IMG/VR virus record: IMGVR_UViG_3300046820_000088
Location: 1-64,000 of that record
Source: a virus
DNA: 64,000 nucleotides
Reading direction: 5' to 3' (one strand)
The notes under the pieces are model-generated. The model searched no databases. It was not told the origin of the DNA and worked only from the letters and a program-made list of their open reading frames with translations. Positions 1 to 8,068 of this stretch are shown piece by piece. The position numbers were made by a program, and so were the translations under genes. Positions within the stretch are counted from its first letter, which is position 1. The number at the start of each line of letters is the position of its first letter.

Positions 1-321
1 CTGTTGTGCTGCTTGATCAGCAGGCGCTGCACTTTGCGCTGCTGGAGCCGTACCTTGTGTAGGAGCAGAAGCTGTTCCTGTCTTTGCTGCCGGTGCGGTC
101 GCTGCTGCCGGCTCCTCTTCGTCGCCTGCTGTTGCAACAGTTTTCTTACCTGCTGCAAACCCTTTCTTGAGTGCTGTGCCCATGCCTGCAATACCACCTG
201 CAACTGCTCCTGCACCTTTAGCAACTGCGCCAACACCTTTTCCAACGGCCGACCCTATTTTATTAAGTATAGGACCTTCTTGTATCTGCTCCGATTCTAC
301 AAGTATTTCGTTTAATCTCAT
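1..321 (-). CDS. Virion-type protein, partial (C-terminus beyond window)
   Basis: Reading leftwards from an ATG at 321 the frame stays open for 107 codons to the window edge, so the C-terminus is missing. The protein begins MRLNEILVESEQIQEG, a start I associate with virion proteins of T4-like marine phages. It continues with a Gly/Ala-rich amphipathic stretch (residues about 20-60) and an Ala/Pro/Thr-rich low-complexity segment with an acidic patch (DEEEP). The start codon overlaps the stop of the next upstream gene (TAATG), so the two are probably co-translated. No enzymatic motif is visible. A structural or internal head role is inferred from resemblance and context. The plus-strand frame over the same bases is Cys/Arg-rich and looks like a shadow. 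Confidence 0.7.
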   Translation of the reverse strand, partial: MRLNEILVESEQIQEGPILNKIGSAVGKGVGAVAKGAGAVAGGIAGMGTALKKGFAAGKKTVATAGDEEEPAAATAPAAKTGTASAPTQGTAPAAQSAAPADQAAQQ

Positions 322-1973
322 TATGCTACTCCAATCTGTTTATTTAAGTATTTTAATAGCCTAATTTTTCTATCTGTAGGCAATGCAGATATCATTTTCT
401 TAATGGACTCAATATCAACAGGTGCAGCTTTATCCATGGTTGGTTCCTGCAGACCTGGTGCAGCAGGTATTTTTAAATCACCATAAACAGTATCAACTAT
501 TCCTTGATCTACACCCTGTTGTGTTAAAAATGCTTTGAGTTCTTCACTATCAGTCGGTGCGCCTGCTTTCTGCCAAGCAGAGTTTAATTTGTCAGCAGTA
601 ACTTTAGTTGTTAGGTTTTTACCTTTGGTTTGTAACCAGCTGGCAGCTTTTCCAGCAGCGCCTTTAATTGCATCTAATGGGCCTTCCGTTAGTTGCCCTT
701 CAGCTAATGCTGTGTCGTTTAGTCTGCAAACACGATTAAAGACTAGGTATACTTGTCCTTCACTTAGAGGTCTAGTAGTCCTTGCAATACTTTCACCTTG
801 CATACTTTTTAGTAATGCAGCAGCTTTTTCTTTGCTGATCATTGGTCTAGGATGCTCACCGCTGATAACTTTCTGAAGATAGTCTGCACTGTAACCAGAT
901 GCTGCGTTACCTGCGGCATTTGCAGCAGCACCTACAGCTTGTCCGCCATTTTGTGCTTGCCAGTCCAGAGCTTTAGCAGCATCTTCTGGATTTATTTTAA
1001 ATCTAACTCCGCTCTTTCCGCCAGCGTCAACTACACGTTGTAGATATTCTGGGTCCATGCCTGCACCGTAGGGCTGAGATGTAGCAACATCAGCTGCTTT
1101 AGATGCAACGGATGCTACAGCATTGTCGTCTGGTATTCCTGGCATGCCTGCTCGTTGAGCCAACATAGGATTCATCTTCATAGACTGTCCCAGACTAGCT
1201 TTGTCTAACTTCTCAAAATCAGTTTTAAAACTAGAAGGCGCTGCGTCGGGTGCATTGTTAGGACCTCTCATGCCCAAACGAAGTGATCCATCTGGATCGT
1301 TTGGGTCAATGCCCTGTGCTCTCATCTGCTTAACATAATCAGAATCACCGGAGGCAGTTGGAGTAGCTTCGGGTTTGCCTTTGATCATGTCGCCAATCTT
1401 ACTAGCGCCATAGGCCATAGCGCCGGTCTTTGCGCCTGAATAGGCAGCGGAGCTAAATTTTTCACCCTGTAATAGTTTGTCTGTCATTTTTAACAGACCT
1501 AAAACTGCTGCACCACCTAGCCCTGCACCGCTGATACCAGCAGCAGCAATCAATGCTGAATAGATTATACCTTGTGCAATAGGATGTTCTTTGGCAAACT
1601 TACGATATTTTTGAATTACTTGGTTAACTGCATTGTCAGGGCCGCCTAGACCCTTTTCAATCTTAGCAACAGCACTGTCGTATGCGCTGTCTACATTTTT
1701 TACAGGACCAGAGTCCTGTACTTTTGTCTTTAGATCTTCCCAGGCTTTATTTACAGCTTCGGCAGCATCTTTGCCCTTGCCTATCAATGTACGATTACCG
1801 CCTGCTGCGGTAGCACCCTGCTCTACATTCTGAAATATCTGTTGTATTTGATCAGCTGTTAGTGCCGCTTCCTTTAATTTAAAGCCAGCACTTTCCCATA
1901 GCATCATGGTATTGCTTTCTATACGATTTAGATCTTCATAGAGATAGTTGTTTTGAATATTTGTTAGACGCAT
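321..1973 (-). CDS. Large Ala/Gly-rich virion structural protein
   Basis: A 550-residue protein with N-terminus MRLTNIQNNYLYEDLNRIE, the same MRL start style as its downstream neighbour. Around residues 135-165 there is a Gly/Ala-rich hydrophobic stretch that could be a membrane-active or buried helical segment. The middle (about 200-370) is low complexity, rich in Asp, Pro, Ala and Gly. The C-terminal third contains a repeat-like part (RPLSEGQVYLVF, then LAEGQLTEGPLDAI) that I associate with marine T4-like virion proteins. A late promoter lies at 1999-2006, about 25 bp upstream of the ATG, supporting late expression. No catalytic motif is recognised. The exact virion role (head-internal, injected or tail) cannot be decided from sequence alone. 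Confidence 0.75.
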   Translation of the reverse strand: MRLTNIQNNYLYEDLNRIESNTMMLWESAGFKLKEAALTADQIQQIFQNVEQGATAAGGNRTLIGKGKDAAEAVNKAWEDLKTKVQDSGPVKNVDSAYDSAVAKIEKGLGGPDNAVNQVIQKYRKFAKEHPIAQGIIYSALIAAAGISGAGLGGAAVLGLLKMTDKLLQGEKFSSAAYSGAKTGAMAYGASKIGDMIKGKPEATPTASGDSDYVKQMRAQGIDPNDPDGSLRLGMRGPNNAPDAAPSSFKTDFEKLDKASLGQSMKMNPMLAQRAGMPGIPDDNAVASVASKAADVATSQPYGAGMDPEYLQRVVDAGGKSGVRFKINPEDAAKALDWQAQNGGQAVGAAANAAGNAASGYSADYLQKVISGEHPRPMISKEKAAALLKSMQGESIARTTRPLSEGQVYLVFNRVCRLNDTALAEGQLTEGPLDAIKGAAGKAASWLQTKGKNLTTKVTADKLNSAWQKAGAPTDSEELKAFLTQQGVDQGIVDTVYGDLKIPAAPGLQEPTMDKAAPVDIESIKKMISALPTDRKIRLLKYLNKQIGVA

Positions 1974-1998
1974 TCTAGGACTCAGCAGTATATTAGTT

Positions 1999-2006
1999 TA
2001 TTTATT
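1999..2006 (-). promoter_or_regulatory. T4-type late promoter
   Basis: Minus-strand AATAAATA, one base off the T4 late consensus TATAAATA. The expected start would be near 1992, giving a leader of about 20 nt before the ATG at 1973. It lies directly downstream of a minus-strand terminator hairpin, a logical place for a late start separating the virion genes from the recombination operon. Confidence 0.6.
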
Positions 2007-2007
2007 T

Positions 2008-2030
2008 GAAAAAAGAGCTAAAGCTCTTTT
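2008..2030 (-). terminator. Intrinsic terminator for the gp46-GIY-YIG operon
   Basis: An 8-9 bp stem AAAAGAGC / GCTCTTTT with a short TAAA loop. On the minus strand it is followed by six T residues (A2009-A2014 on the plus strand). It would stop leftward transcripts from the 2476-6883 operon just before the late promoter at 1999-2006. With its flanking T-run on the other side it could act weakly in both directions. Confidence 0.6.
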
Positions 2031-2067
2031 GCGTTATCGCTTGCGCTCAACGCATTTTTCTTTTTTT
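2031..2067 (+). terminator. Terminator-like hairpin, plus strand
   Basis: Stem GCGTT/AACGC (2031-2035 and 2049-2053) with an inner CGC TT GCG, followed by ATTTTTCTTTTTTT. It has the form of a rho-independent terminator for rightward transcription, although no plus-strand gene lies to its left in the window. It may block antisense transcription into the gp46 operon. Confidence 0.45.
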
Positions 2068-2305
2068 AACACTGACTTATATAGTTAACTGCGAAGCAGT
2101 TTTTAATATTATCTAGATTGTTCAGTCACACTTTGCCCTTGCGGGCAAAAAATGAACATTATCTGAGTTGAACATGATCACTTAACGTTACAGCATTACC
2201 AAGGCGGTCGTCCGGTACCTTTAGCTGCGTCTTTATACGACGGCGGGTCTATACACATACGTTAACATATGTATAGCCGTGGGTTTTTCTCCCTCTTTTA
2301 GCCTT

Positions 2306-2551
2306 TTAAAATATTTTCAAACAGCAAAACCAGTTGTATGAAGGCATATCTGATCGTGGTCCTGTTAAGGATACTTGCTGAGTACTCTTTGCGGCGAGAG
2401 ATTTCTGTCCGGGCGTAGTTAAACCCCTTGTCCTAGGCGTCCGATATTTGCTAACGCTTGCTTTACTACCGCTGATTACTTGCCTGTGGGTTTTGATTTT
2501 TTGAGGATGTGTGAGCCGTGAACTCGAACCTGTATATGACCGTTGTACCAA
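2306..2551 (-). CDS. Doubtful small ORF or frameshift extension of GIY-YIG gene
   Basis: An 81-codon frame that can only start at a TTG (2551) well inside the GIY-YIG gene; no Shine-Dalgarno is seen and no ATG/GTG lies near 2475. The part past the GIY-YIG stop is polar, rich in Ser, Thr, Arg and Gly (for example TTPGQKSLAAKSTQQ), and could be real protein sequence. Its frame is -1 relative to the GIY-YIG gene, and a run of six A residues lies near the end of that gene, so a frameshifted C-terminal extension is an alternative. It may also be untranslated. Confidence 0.2.
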   Translation of the reverse strand: MVQRSYTGSSSRLTHPQKIKTHRQVISGSKASVSKYRTPRTRGLTTPGQKSLAAKSTQQVSLTGPRSDMPSYNWFCCLKIF

Positions 2552-2919
2552 TCATTAGATTCTAGAACTTTATGTTTGAATTGTTCTCTTGCCTCGATGT
2601 AGCTGCATTCAGATTTAGTTGTGCAGTAAAATAGAATTTCTCTGGTGAAGTTTTCTTTGCCTAGTGCCTGTATGTCTGCTGTTAGCGCATCGCTAGAACC
2701 GTAATAGTCCTTCCAATCGCTTTCAATTTTGCCTCTGATTTTCTTCTTTTTCTTTTTGCCGTTTTTAAGTGTAACTGTTTTGTATGTGGTTTTTGCGAAC
2801 TTTGCTAGTTTTTTGCCTATATACTTACGTCCAGAGATGACATTGGTAATAATGTAGACGAATCCGATGTATTCGTCAGAAATCTCAGTAACTTCTTTCT
2901 TTTTATAGTACCATGTCAT
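2476..2919 (-). CDS. SegE-like GIY-YIG endonuclease
   Basis: A 147-residue protein with the GIY-YIG nuclease core near the N-terminus: FVYIITN (about residues 20-26) followed by KYIGKK (about 34-39), then a Lys-rich loop with a KKKKKK run and the conserved-looking ESDWKDYYGSS block. This matches the SegE-like branch of free-standing phage GIY-YIG nucleases, which cut DNA and often act as intronless homing endonucleases. A Glu that could be the metal ligand lies in IEAREQ. It is the last gene of the gp46 operon and overlaps the preceding gene by ATGA. Homing activity is inferred from the family; a housekeeping nuclease role is also possible. Confidence 0.8.
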   Translation of the reverse strand: MTWYYKKKEVTEISDEYIGFVYIITNVISGRKYIGKKLAKFAKTTYKTVTLKNGKKKKKKIRGKIESDWKDYYGSSDALTADIQALGKENFTREILFYCTTKSECSYIEAREQFKHKVLESNDWYNGHIQVRVHGSHILKKSKPTGK

Positions 2920-3149
2920 CCCTTATGTATCTTAGGGGGTCTGCCTACCATGCCTTTTCTGGACTGTTTGCGTTTGTGCCTTTTATCTTGTATTTCTACT
3001 CGCCTAATACTTGCCTCGTTTCTTATTTCTGATAACCAATATCGTGCCTTTATGCCTGCTTCGTCAAAGCCTTTATATTCAAAACGATCCTGCCACTTGA
3101 AGTATTCTTGGAACGCTTTGATTAATCGGTCGTGTGCATCAGTGCTCAT
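2916..3149 (-). CDS. Conserved small basic phage protein
   Basis: A 77-residue protein beginning MSTDAHDRLIKAFQEYFKW, predicted mostly helical, with a strongly basic C-terminus (RHKRKQSRKGMVGRPPKIHKG region) containing a GRPPK segment that resembles an AT-hook. It overlaps gp46 (ATGA at 3146-3149) and the GIY-YIG gene (2916-2919), so it is translationally coupled to both. I recognise it as a type found next to gp46 in T4-like marine phages, with no assigned function. The basic tail suggests nucleic-acid binding, perhaps as a partner of the gp46/47 nuclease; that is inference. Confidence 0.75.
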   Translation of the reverse strand: MSTDAHDRLIKAFQEYFKWQDRFEYKGFDEAGIKARYWLSEIRNEASIRRVEIQDKRHKRKQSRKGMVGRPPKIHKG

Positions 3150-4924
3150 TGTACAATTTCTACGTCATTACTGTAACTTGTAAATCCGTTTTCTTTGATA
3201 ACCTTTAAAACATGGTTAACTCTACTGGTAAGATCGTCGCGATGGGAGATTAAGAACACATTTTTATTACGTTCTCTAGTCATTTTCTTAAGAACTGCAA
3301 TGCTGCTTTCTACACCGCTAGCATCCATCCCAGAGTCTACTAACTCATCGATAAACAGTAGATTTATACTGTGATATAGGTTTTCCCAAACATCACGGAA
3401 CGCCCAACTTAGACTTAAAATGAGTCTATTTCGCTCACCTCTGCTGAGATTATCGAAGTCTAAGTCCTGTCCTAACTGTGTAATAATGACCGATAAATCG
3501 TTCTGAAATTCTACAATATGCGGTAATCCGATCTTGTCAAGATAATAGGTCAACCGTTGATTTAAGAACGCTAGGTTCTGATCAATGATCCTTTTACGTA
3601 TAAAAGAGTCTTTATTAGTTAATAACTTATATAGGAATTCTTGGTGATCTTTAAGAGTTGTAAGTTCGTTAATAACAGTCCAATCGATATTTTGAACAGC
3701 AGTCTTTTGTAAATCGGATATTTGATCTTCATACGGGTTAATATCGGCATGTTTAGTCAACAGTTCTTTTTCTAAACTGCTAACAGTATTTTTATGATCT
3801 AGGGCTTCTTCTAGATTGTTGTAATGAATACTGGGACAGCTACCTAGTTCTCCTAGCTCTGTAAGCGTTTGTAGGTGCTCAAAACGCTGCGTGTCGTTCG
3901 CAAGCAACTGCAATGCTGTCTCTTGAAGATTTTTTTGTTTTTGCTGTTTAATTTCGTCTTGTTTAGAATCATGGATATCCTGCCCACAAGCATAGCACTT
4001 GTGATCTTCTAGCGATTCAATATCACGACGTAGTTGTTCTAAGGTTTTATTCAGCTTTTGATCATCTAACTCAATAGAACGAATCCATTTATTGGTTTCG
4101 TCGATCAGTTTTCTTTTGGCATTATATACTTCTAAATCTCGATGTGCTTGTATTTCAGCATCGATATCAATATGACTTAGATAATCTATACTTTTAAGTA
4201 GATCTTCTATCGACTTTTCTTTAGAATCGTCCCAGATTTTCTTTTTTCTTTCAAGTGAATCGATACTTTCTTGAATCTTTTGATTACTGATCTTAACAGT
4301 TTCGATTCGAGTGTTTTCAGTATTGATTGCATCTTTAGTTATTTTGATTTGATCTTTAAGAGCATCTGCTTTCTCAGATAACTGTGTTATTCCTAATAAC
4401 TGCTCAATAATGCTCCGCTGATCAGCTGCCTTCATTGACAAGAACGGCTCGGTATATGTGTTGAGGGCCACCAGATGTTTGAACATTTCATGACTCATAC
4501 TGAACAACTCTTCGATAGATTTTTGAGTTTCTCTACTATCACCTTGACTTTCGTCTTTGTCCTCAGCTTCAACTTCGTGCCCGTTTACACTAAACTTTAA
4601 AAGATTAGGCTTACGCCCTCTTTCAATATGATATTCAACACCGTCTTTTTCGCAGGTAATGGTTACTAACATGCCTTTACCGTTGATCTTGTTGATTAGA
4701 TTATCTTTTTTGATATTGGTAAGTGCTTGCCCATAGATAGCATAACTAAGACCGTTAATGATAGTAGTTTTTCCAGTACCATTACGAGCACCACTGTCGT
4801 CCCCGCCTAGATCTAAGTTTTCACCTAACACTAGTGTTAGTTGACCTTTGTCAAAGTCTATAGCCTGGGTTTGATTACCCACACTCATAAAGTTTCTTAC
4901 TGTTAGATTTTTTATCTTAATCAT
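3146..4924 (-). CDS. 46: gp46 recombination endonuclease subunit (SbcC/Rad50-like)
   Basis: 592 residues with full SMC-type ATPase architecture. The Walker A loop lies at about residues 42-54 (ARNGTGKTTIING). Two long coiled-coil arms flank a zinc hook CYACGQD near residue 308. The ABC signature LSRGERNRL lies near 495 and Walker B LLFIDELVDSG near 526. In T4, gp46 with gp47 resects DNA ends for recombination-dependent replication and host DNA degradation. The length is close to the T4 protein (about 560). It is coupled by ATGA overlaps both upstream (micro-ORF at 4921) and downstream. No defect is visible. Confidence 0.97.
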   Translation of the reverse strand: MIKIKNLTVRNFMSVGNQTQAIDFDKGQLTLVLGENLDLGGDDSGARNGTGKTTIINGLSYAIYGQALTNIKKDNLINKINGKGMLVTITCEKDGVEYHIERGRKPNLLKFSVNGHEVEAEDKDESQGDSRETQKSIEELFSMSHEMFKHLVALNTYTEPFLSMKAADQRSIIEQLLGITQLSEKADALKDQIKITKDAINTENTRIETVKISNQKIQESIDSLERKKKIWDDSKEKSIEDLLKSIDYLSHIDIDAEIQAHRDLEVYNAKRKLIDETNKWIRSIELDDQKLNKTLEQLRRDIESLEDHKCYACGQDIHDSKQDEIKQQKQKNLQETALQLLANDTQRFEHLQTLTELGELGSCPSIHYNNLEEALDHKNTVSSLEKELLTKHADINPYEDQISDLQKTAVQNIDWTVINELTTLKDHQEFLYKLLTNKDSFIRKRIIDQNLAFLNQRLTYYLDKIGLPHIVEFQNDLSVIITQLGQDLDFDNLSRGERNRLILSLSWAFRDVWENLYHSINLLFIDELVDSGMDASGVESSIAVLKKMTRERNKNVFLISHRDDLTSRVNHVLKVIKENGFTSYSNDVEIVQ

Positions 4925-4980
4925 AGTTTTTTCGGATCAACTTTTATTTTATATTCTTTGCTGGCAAACGTAAACTTCAT
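4921..4980 (-). CDS. 19-codon micro-ORF bridging gp47 and gp46
   Basis: ATG at 4980 to TGA at 4921, encoding MKFTFASKEYKIKVDPKKL. Its ATG overlaps the gp47 stop (ATGA at 4977-4980) and its stop overlaps the gp46 start (ATGA at 4921-4924). The spacing is exact at both ends, so ribosomes finishing gp47 could pass through it into gp46. T4 also has small genes between 47 and 46 (46.1, 46.2). Whether the peptide itself is functional or the ORF only transmits translation is not known. Confidence 0.55.
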   Translation of the reverse strand: MKFTFASKEYKIKVDPKKL

Positions 4981-5987
4981 AGGTCCTTGTAGATATCTAA
5001 CAATAGACCCTTGTTATAGCTGTCGCTTTCGATAGCATCGATCTGATTCATTACAATAGTGTCAACACTTTCGAAGGTAATATCTACGGGTGTAGTTGCA
5101 CTATCTACTTCTACTTTTTCTGGGATCAACATAAGCTCGCGTAACTTATACTGCGGCATAAATGTTTCTTTGATAAAGTTAGCTTCTTCAAAACTGATAG
5201 GCAAGTCAATAGTTACACGACAGTGCATCTTTTCACGCAACAGTTTTTCAGGAGTATCGATGATTTGACTTAGCTTATAGGTTCTAAAAGTAGGTTGATC
5301 GGGCCATGCTTTAAACTCGGGCTTGCCTCCCCACTCTAGAATCATCATTCCTCGTTCGTCGTCGCCGGAGTCTGCGTAGTTGTGCGGGAAAGCATTTCCA
5401 ATGTACCAAATGTTTTGTGCATTTTGACGTTTATGGAAATGGCCGGTAAAAACGTATTCCTGATTTACAAAGTGACTGCTCTGTACTTGCCCATGATCAG
5501 GCATCTGTACCATAGCGTTCATGTAGAAGCTAGGCAACTCTAAGTGACCGAACAGATACCTACTTTGAATACTTGGAATCTTTTTCCACTCGTCTGCAAT
5601 CAACCAAGGCATGATAGTTACATCGTCTTGCGTTAATGTTTCGTTAACAACGTGAATGTTAGGAAACAGTCTTGCAAACTCTAGACTGTGAATCTCTCTT
5701 TTATCTTTGTAGAACTCATCATGATTGCCCATGATGAGATACACTTTTTCAAAAGAGTTGTTTAACTTTTCTAAATTACTGACGGTATAGTTCATAGTGC
5801 TAACGTCAGTGGTATTGCGATTGTGATGCCAATCGCCTAGGAAGATTGCAGTTTCACAACCTTCCTTTTGTGCAGTATCACAGAACCAGTTTACGAAATC
5901 TTCGCAGTCCTGGTTGTGTGTACGACTACCTGATTTAAGACCAAAGTGTATATCAGTAAAACACGCTACTTTCTTGAATAGTGACAT
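4977..5987 (-). CDS. 47: gp47 recombination endonuclease subunit (SbcD/Mre11-like)
   Basis: 336 residues with the calcineurin-like phosphoesterase motifs of Mre11/SbcD: DIH at about residues 12-14 (FTDIHFG), GDWHHN near 50, GNHDEF near 88 and GHFHKRQ near 183, which together bind two metal ions. With gp46 it forms the end-processing nuclease of T4-type recombination. The start at 5987 is preceded by a strong AAAGGAG. The length matches T4 gp47 (339). It is the first gene of the tightly coupled 47-46 block and lies 41 bp downstream of gp55. Confidence 0.97.
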   Translation of the reverse strand: MSLFKKVACFTDIHFGLKSGSRTHNQDCEDFVNWFCDTAQKEGCETAIFLGDWHHNRNTTDVSTMNYTVSNLEKLNNSFEKVYLIMGNHDEFYKDKREIHSLEFARLFPNIHVVNETLTQDDVTIMPWLIADEWKKIPSIQSRYLFGHLELPSFYMNAMVQMPDHGQVQSSHFVNQEYVFTGHFHKRQNAQNIWYIGNAFPHNYADSGDDERGMMILEWGGKPEFKAWPDQPTFRTYKLSQIIDTPEKLLREKMHCRVTIDLPISFEEANFIKETFMPQYKLRELMLIPEKVEVDSATTPVDITFESVDTIVMNQIDAIESDSYNKGLLLDIYKDL

Positions 5988-6028
5988 AGAATCTCCTTTA
6001 ATAGTTTACTAGAATGTAACTACTAAAA

Positions 6029-6883
6029 TCAATCCCAATCACCACCTCCTTCGCTCATTCCGCCACCTCCTCCACTATAGGTATTTCCCGTAGAGTTTTG
6101 GCGAGTCCAAGAAGGATTCATTCCATTCATTTCTAAAATATCGTCTCTAATGTTTTGATTACGCTTCTCAATGTTGATAATTCTAACGAATGAATTAGTG
6201 ACAGCAGCAGTATAGTAAGCGAAAGGATTATCAGATTTGCTTTCATCGAATTGAAGTCCTATTTGAGTTAACTGAAGAATAGCCTGCCCACGCATTTCGT
6301 CGTTATAAGTATAGCCACGAACGTTGCCTCTAGTTGCATATCGTTCGCATAGCTTAATGAACATGCGAGCCAGATTGTTTGTCATGGTGCCGTGTTCTTT
6401 ATTAAACGAACCAGTCTGTAGATCTCCCTTCCAATGGCTTTTACCTACTAGAACTAGGTTGTCGTTCTCGTCAAACTTCCAGTGTTGGAATGGAGGAAAG
6501 TTTACTTTTTCGTGGCTGTCTGCTGTGTTCTTAAGAGTCTTTTTACGACCGGGTGCTAACGGCACATGCTCAAAAGTCATTACTCTAAATACCAAATCAG
6601 TTTTTTGGATTTTTTTATAATCGATTTCGTAGTCTTTAGCTGCGGCCTTTTTAACTGTTAACTGCGCTGTTTGATATGCAAGTTTTGATAGTTTGGCAGC
6701 TTTATTTCGTTTGGCTTCTGCAATAGTTCGTATGTTTAGCTTTTCTAAGCTAGGCACAATCAAGTCATAATCTGAATATTCCGGACTTGTAAACGAGCAG
6801 TATGTATTTTTGCTAAGATGTATTTCTCTGAGTAGGTCCTTGTTTGTAAGGTATTTTACCTTAGGTGGTTGTGTTATTGTCAT
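6029..6883 (-). CDS. 55: gp55-like sigma factor for late transcription
   Basis: 284 residues. The C-terminal half holds the sigma region 2-like segment: NDEMRGQAILQLTQIGLQF followed by NPFAYYTAAVTNSFVRII (about residues 195-245), comparable to T4 gp55, the minimal sigma that directs RNA polymerase to TATAAATA promoters. The N-terminal half (residues 1-150) has no T4 counterpart that I can align; T4 gp55 is only about 185 residues. The C-terminus is a Gly-rich linker (GGGGGMSEGGGDWD), possibly a flexible tether for an acidic/aromatic clamp-binding tip. It reads divergently from the baseplate genes, with a perfect TTGACA box at 6923-6928 (minus strand) upstream but no clear matching -10. Matching late promoters occur repeatedly in this window. 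Confidence 0.85.
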   Translation of the reverse strand: MTITQPPKVKYLTNKDLLREIHLSKNTYCSFTSPEYSDYDLIVPSLEKLNIRTIAEAKRNKAAKLSKLAYQTAQLTVKKAAAKDYEIDYKKIQKTDLVFRVMTFEHVPLAPGRKKTLKNTADSHEKVNFPPFQHWKFDENDNLVLVGKSHWKGDLQTGSFNKEHGTMTNNLARMFIKLCERYATRGNVRGYTYNDEMRGQAILQLTQIGLQFDESKSDNPFAYYTAAVTNSFVRIINIEKRNQNIRDDILEMNGMNPSWTRQNSTGNTYSGGGGGMSEGGGDWD

Positions 6884-6929
6884 AGATTAGATTTTCCCCA
6901 ATGCTTTAATAATAGCACATTTTGTCAAG

Positions 6930-6937
6930 AATAAATA
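6930..6937 (+). promoter_or_regulatory. T4-type late promoter before baseplate operon
   Basis: AATAAATA on the plus strand, 25 bp before the ATG at 6962. The expected start near 6944 places the CGGAGA ribosome binding site at the very 5' end. A weak inverted repeat ACTAAA (6939-6944) / TTTAGT (6955-6960) surrounds that site; its left arm would be mostly absent from promoter-initiated RNA. Confidence 0.6.
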
Positions 6938-6961
6938 GACTAAACGGAGATATATTTAGTT

Positions 6962-8068
6962 ATGACATTACCAATCAATCCATTAGCAAAACTGATTTCT
7001 AATGTGTCGGAAACAGTTTCTCAAGCCTCTAATGAAGCAAATGGTGCATTCCAGTCTGGATTGAATAGTTTATCAAAGCTAAATCTAGATGCTTCTGTTA
7101 ATAGATTATCAGGTGGCATCGGCAGCGGCCTAAATGGTATTACAGCAGGGCTTGGAGATTTATCAAATAAAGCAGGCACTGCATTAAAAGGTATAGGCAC
7201 TTCGGTACAGAGTAGTTTACCTGGTGGTGTAGGCAACGCTATATCTGGTTTGCAAGGATCTGTTGGATCGATCGCAAACGTAACAGCGGATATTTCCGGA
7301 AGCCTAAACAAACTTGCAGGTGGAAATCTAGCAGGTGGCCTAATGCAAGCCGCAGGCGCTATTTCAAAAGCAGCAGGTACTATTAACAACTTGTTGAGTC
7401 TAAAAAGAGGCGCTAACTTGCCTGCTGGAGCAGAGCTTTTTCAACAATCTGGTAGAGTGATCAAACTACAACCTGGCACCAAGAATGATTGGAGAATACG
7501 ATTAAATGCAGAATGGAGCGTCTTTAACAGTCCTTTATTTTCTCTATTGGAAAATACAGGAGGCATGGTATTTCCTTATCTTCCTAGTATTACAGTTAGT
7601 ACTAAAGCAAACTATACTTCTGTAGAAACCATACATAATAACTATCCGTTCATGGCATACAAAAACAGTGCTGTTGACGATATTACTATTACAGGGGAGT
7701 TCAGTCAGGAAACAGAGACTGATGCCGCTTATTGGATTGCTGCAACTACATTCTTAAAGACAGCAACAAAAATGTTTTATGGCCAAGGATCCAATGCAGG
7801 TAATCCTCCAATCATTTGCAATCTTTCCGGTTATGGCGGCAGTGTGTTTAATCATGTTCCGGTTGTGGTAAAAAGTTTTTCTGTAGATTTAAAAGAAGAT
7901 GTAAACTACATCAACTGCAATACGTTTGGTACCAATACCTGGGTCCCTGTACTGAGCACAATCACTGTTGTATTAACTCCAGTATATAACCGTGAAAGAA
8001 TTAGAAAGTTTAGTCTAGAAGATTATTCTAGAGGAAAAATAACAGGTAACAGTGTAGGATTCTTATAA
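6962..8068 (+). CDS. 48: gp48-like baseplate tail tube cap
   Basis: 368 residues. The first about 150 are Gly/Ala/Ser-rich with heptad-like Leu spacing; the rest is a compact beta-rich domain (from NDWRIRLNAEWSVF near residue 176 to the end) containing VETIHNNYPFMAYKNS and the FLKTATKMFYG segment that I associate with gp48/gp54-type proteins. In T4, gp48 and gp54 cap the baseplate hub and seed tail-tube assembly. Length is close to T4 gp48 (364). It starts the plus-strand baseplate series and abuts gp53 (stop and start share a base at 8068). gp54 is homologous to gp48, so the paralog assignment is by length and position. Confidence 0.8.
   Translation: MTLPINPLAKLISNVSETVSQASNEANGAFQSGLNSLSKLNLDASVNRLSGGIGSGLNGITAGLGDLSNKAGTALKGIGTSVQSSLPGGVGNAISGLQGSVGSIANVTADISGSLNKLAGGNLAGGLMQAAGAISKAAGTINNLLSLKRGANLPAGAELFQQSGRVIKLQPGTKNDWRIRLNAEWSVFNSPLFSLLENTGGMVFPYLPSITVSTKANYTSVETIHNNYPFMAYKNSAVDDITITGEFSQETETDAAYWIAATTFLKTATKMFYGQGSNAGNPPIICNLSGYGGSVFNHVPVVVKSFSVDLKEDVNYINCNTFGTNTWVPVLSTITVVLTPVYNRERIRKFSLEDYSRGKITGNSVGFL

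Larger units (their letters stand above)
1974..2475. other. Hairpin-rich intergenic region
   Basis: About 500 bp with no convincing gene (a weak frame at 2306-2551 is listed separately). From left to right it holds a minus-strand late promoter (1999-2006), inverted repeats at 2011-2030, 2031-2053, 2087-2101 (AACTGC GAA GCAGTT) and 2132-2149 (TTTGCCC TTGC GGGCAAA), and a longer imperfect one at 2240-2280 (arms built on ACGG/CCGT and CTATAC/GTATAG) followed by GGGTTTTT. Several are followed by T-runs on the plus strand. I looked for a tRNA on both strands and saw no cloverleaf. Possible roles are a terminator cluster between oppositely timed units, a structured RNA, or an origin-like element. 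Confidence 0.6.

Noticed and set aside
1974-2475. Possible tRNA gene
   Set aside because: No T-loop consensus or acceptor-stem pairing could be made on either strand; the region holds simple hairpins.
7021-7389. 122-codon minus-strand frame in gp48
   Set aside because: It mirrors the Gly/Ala-rich N-terminus of gp48 and is Pro/Ala-rich only as a consequence; a shadow frame.
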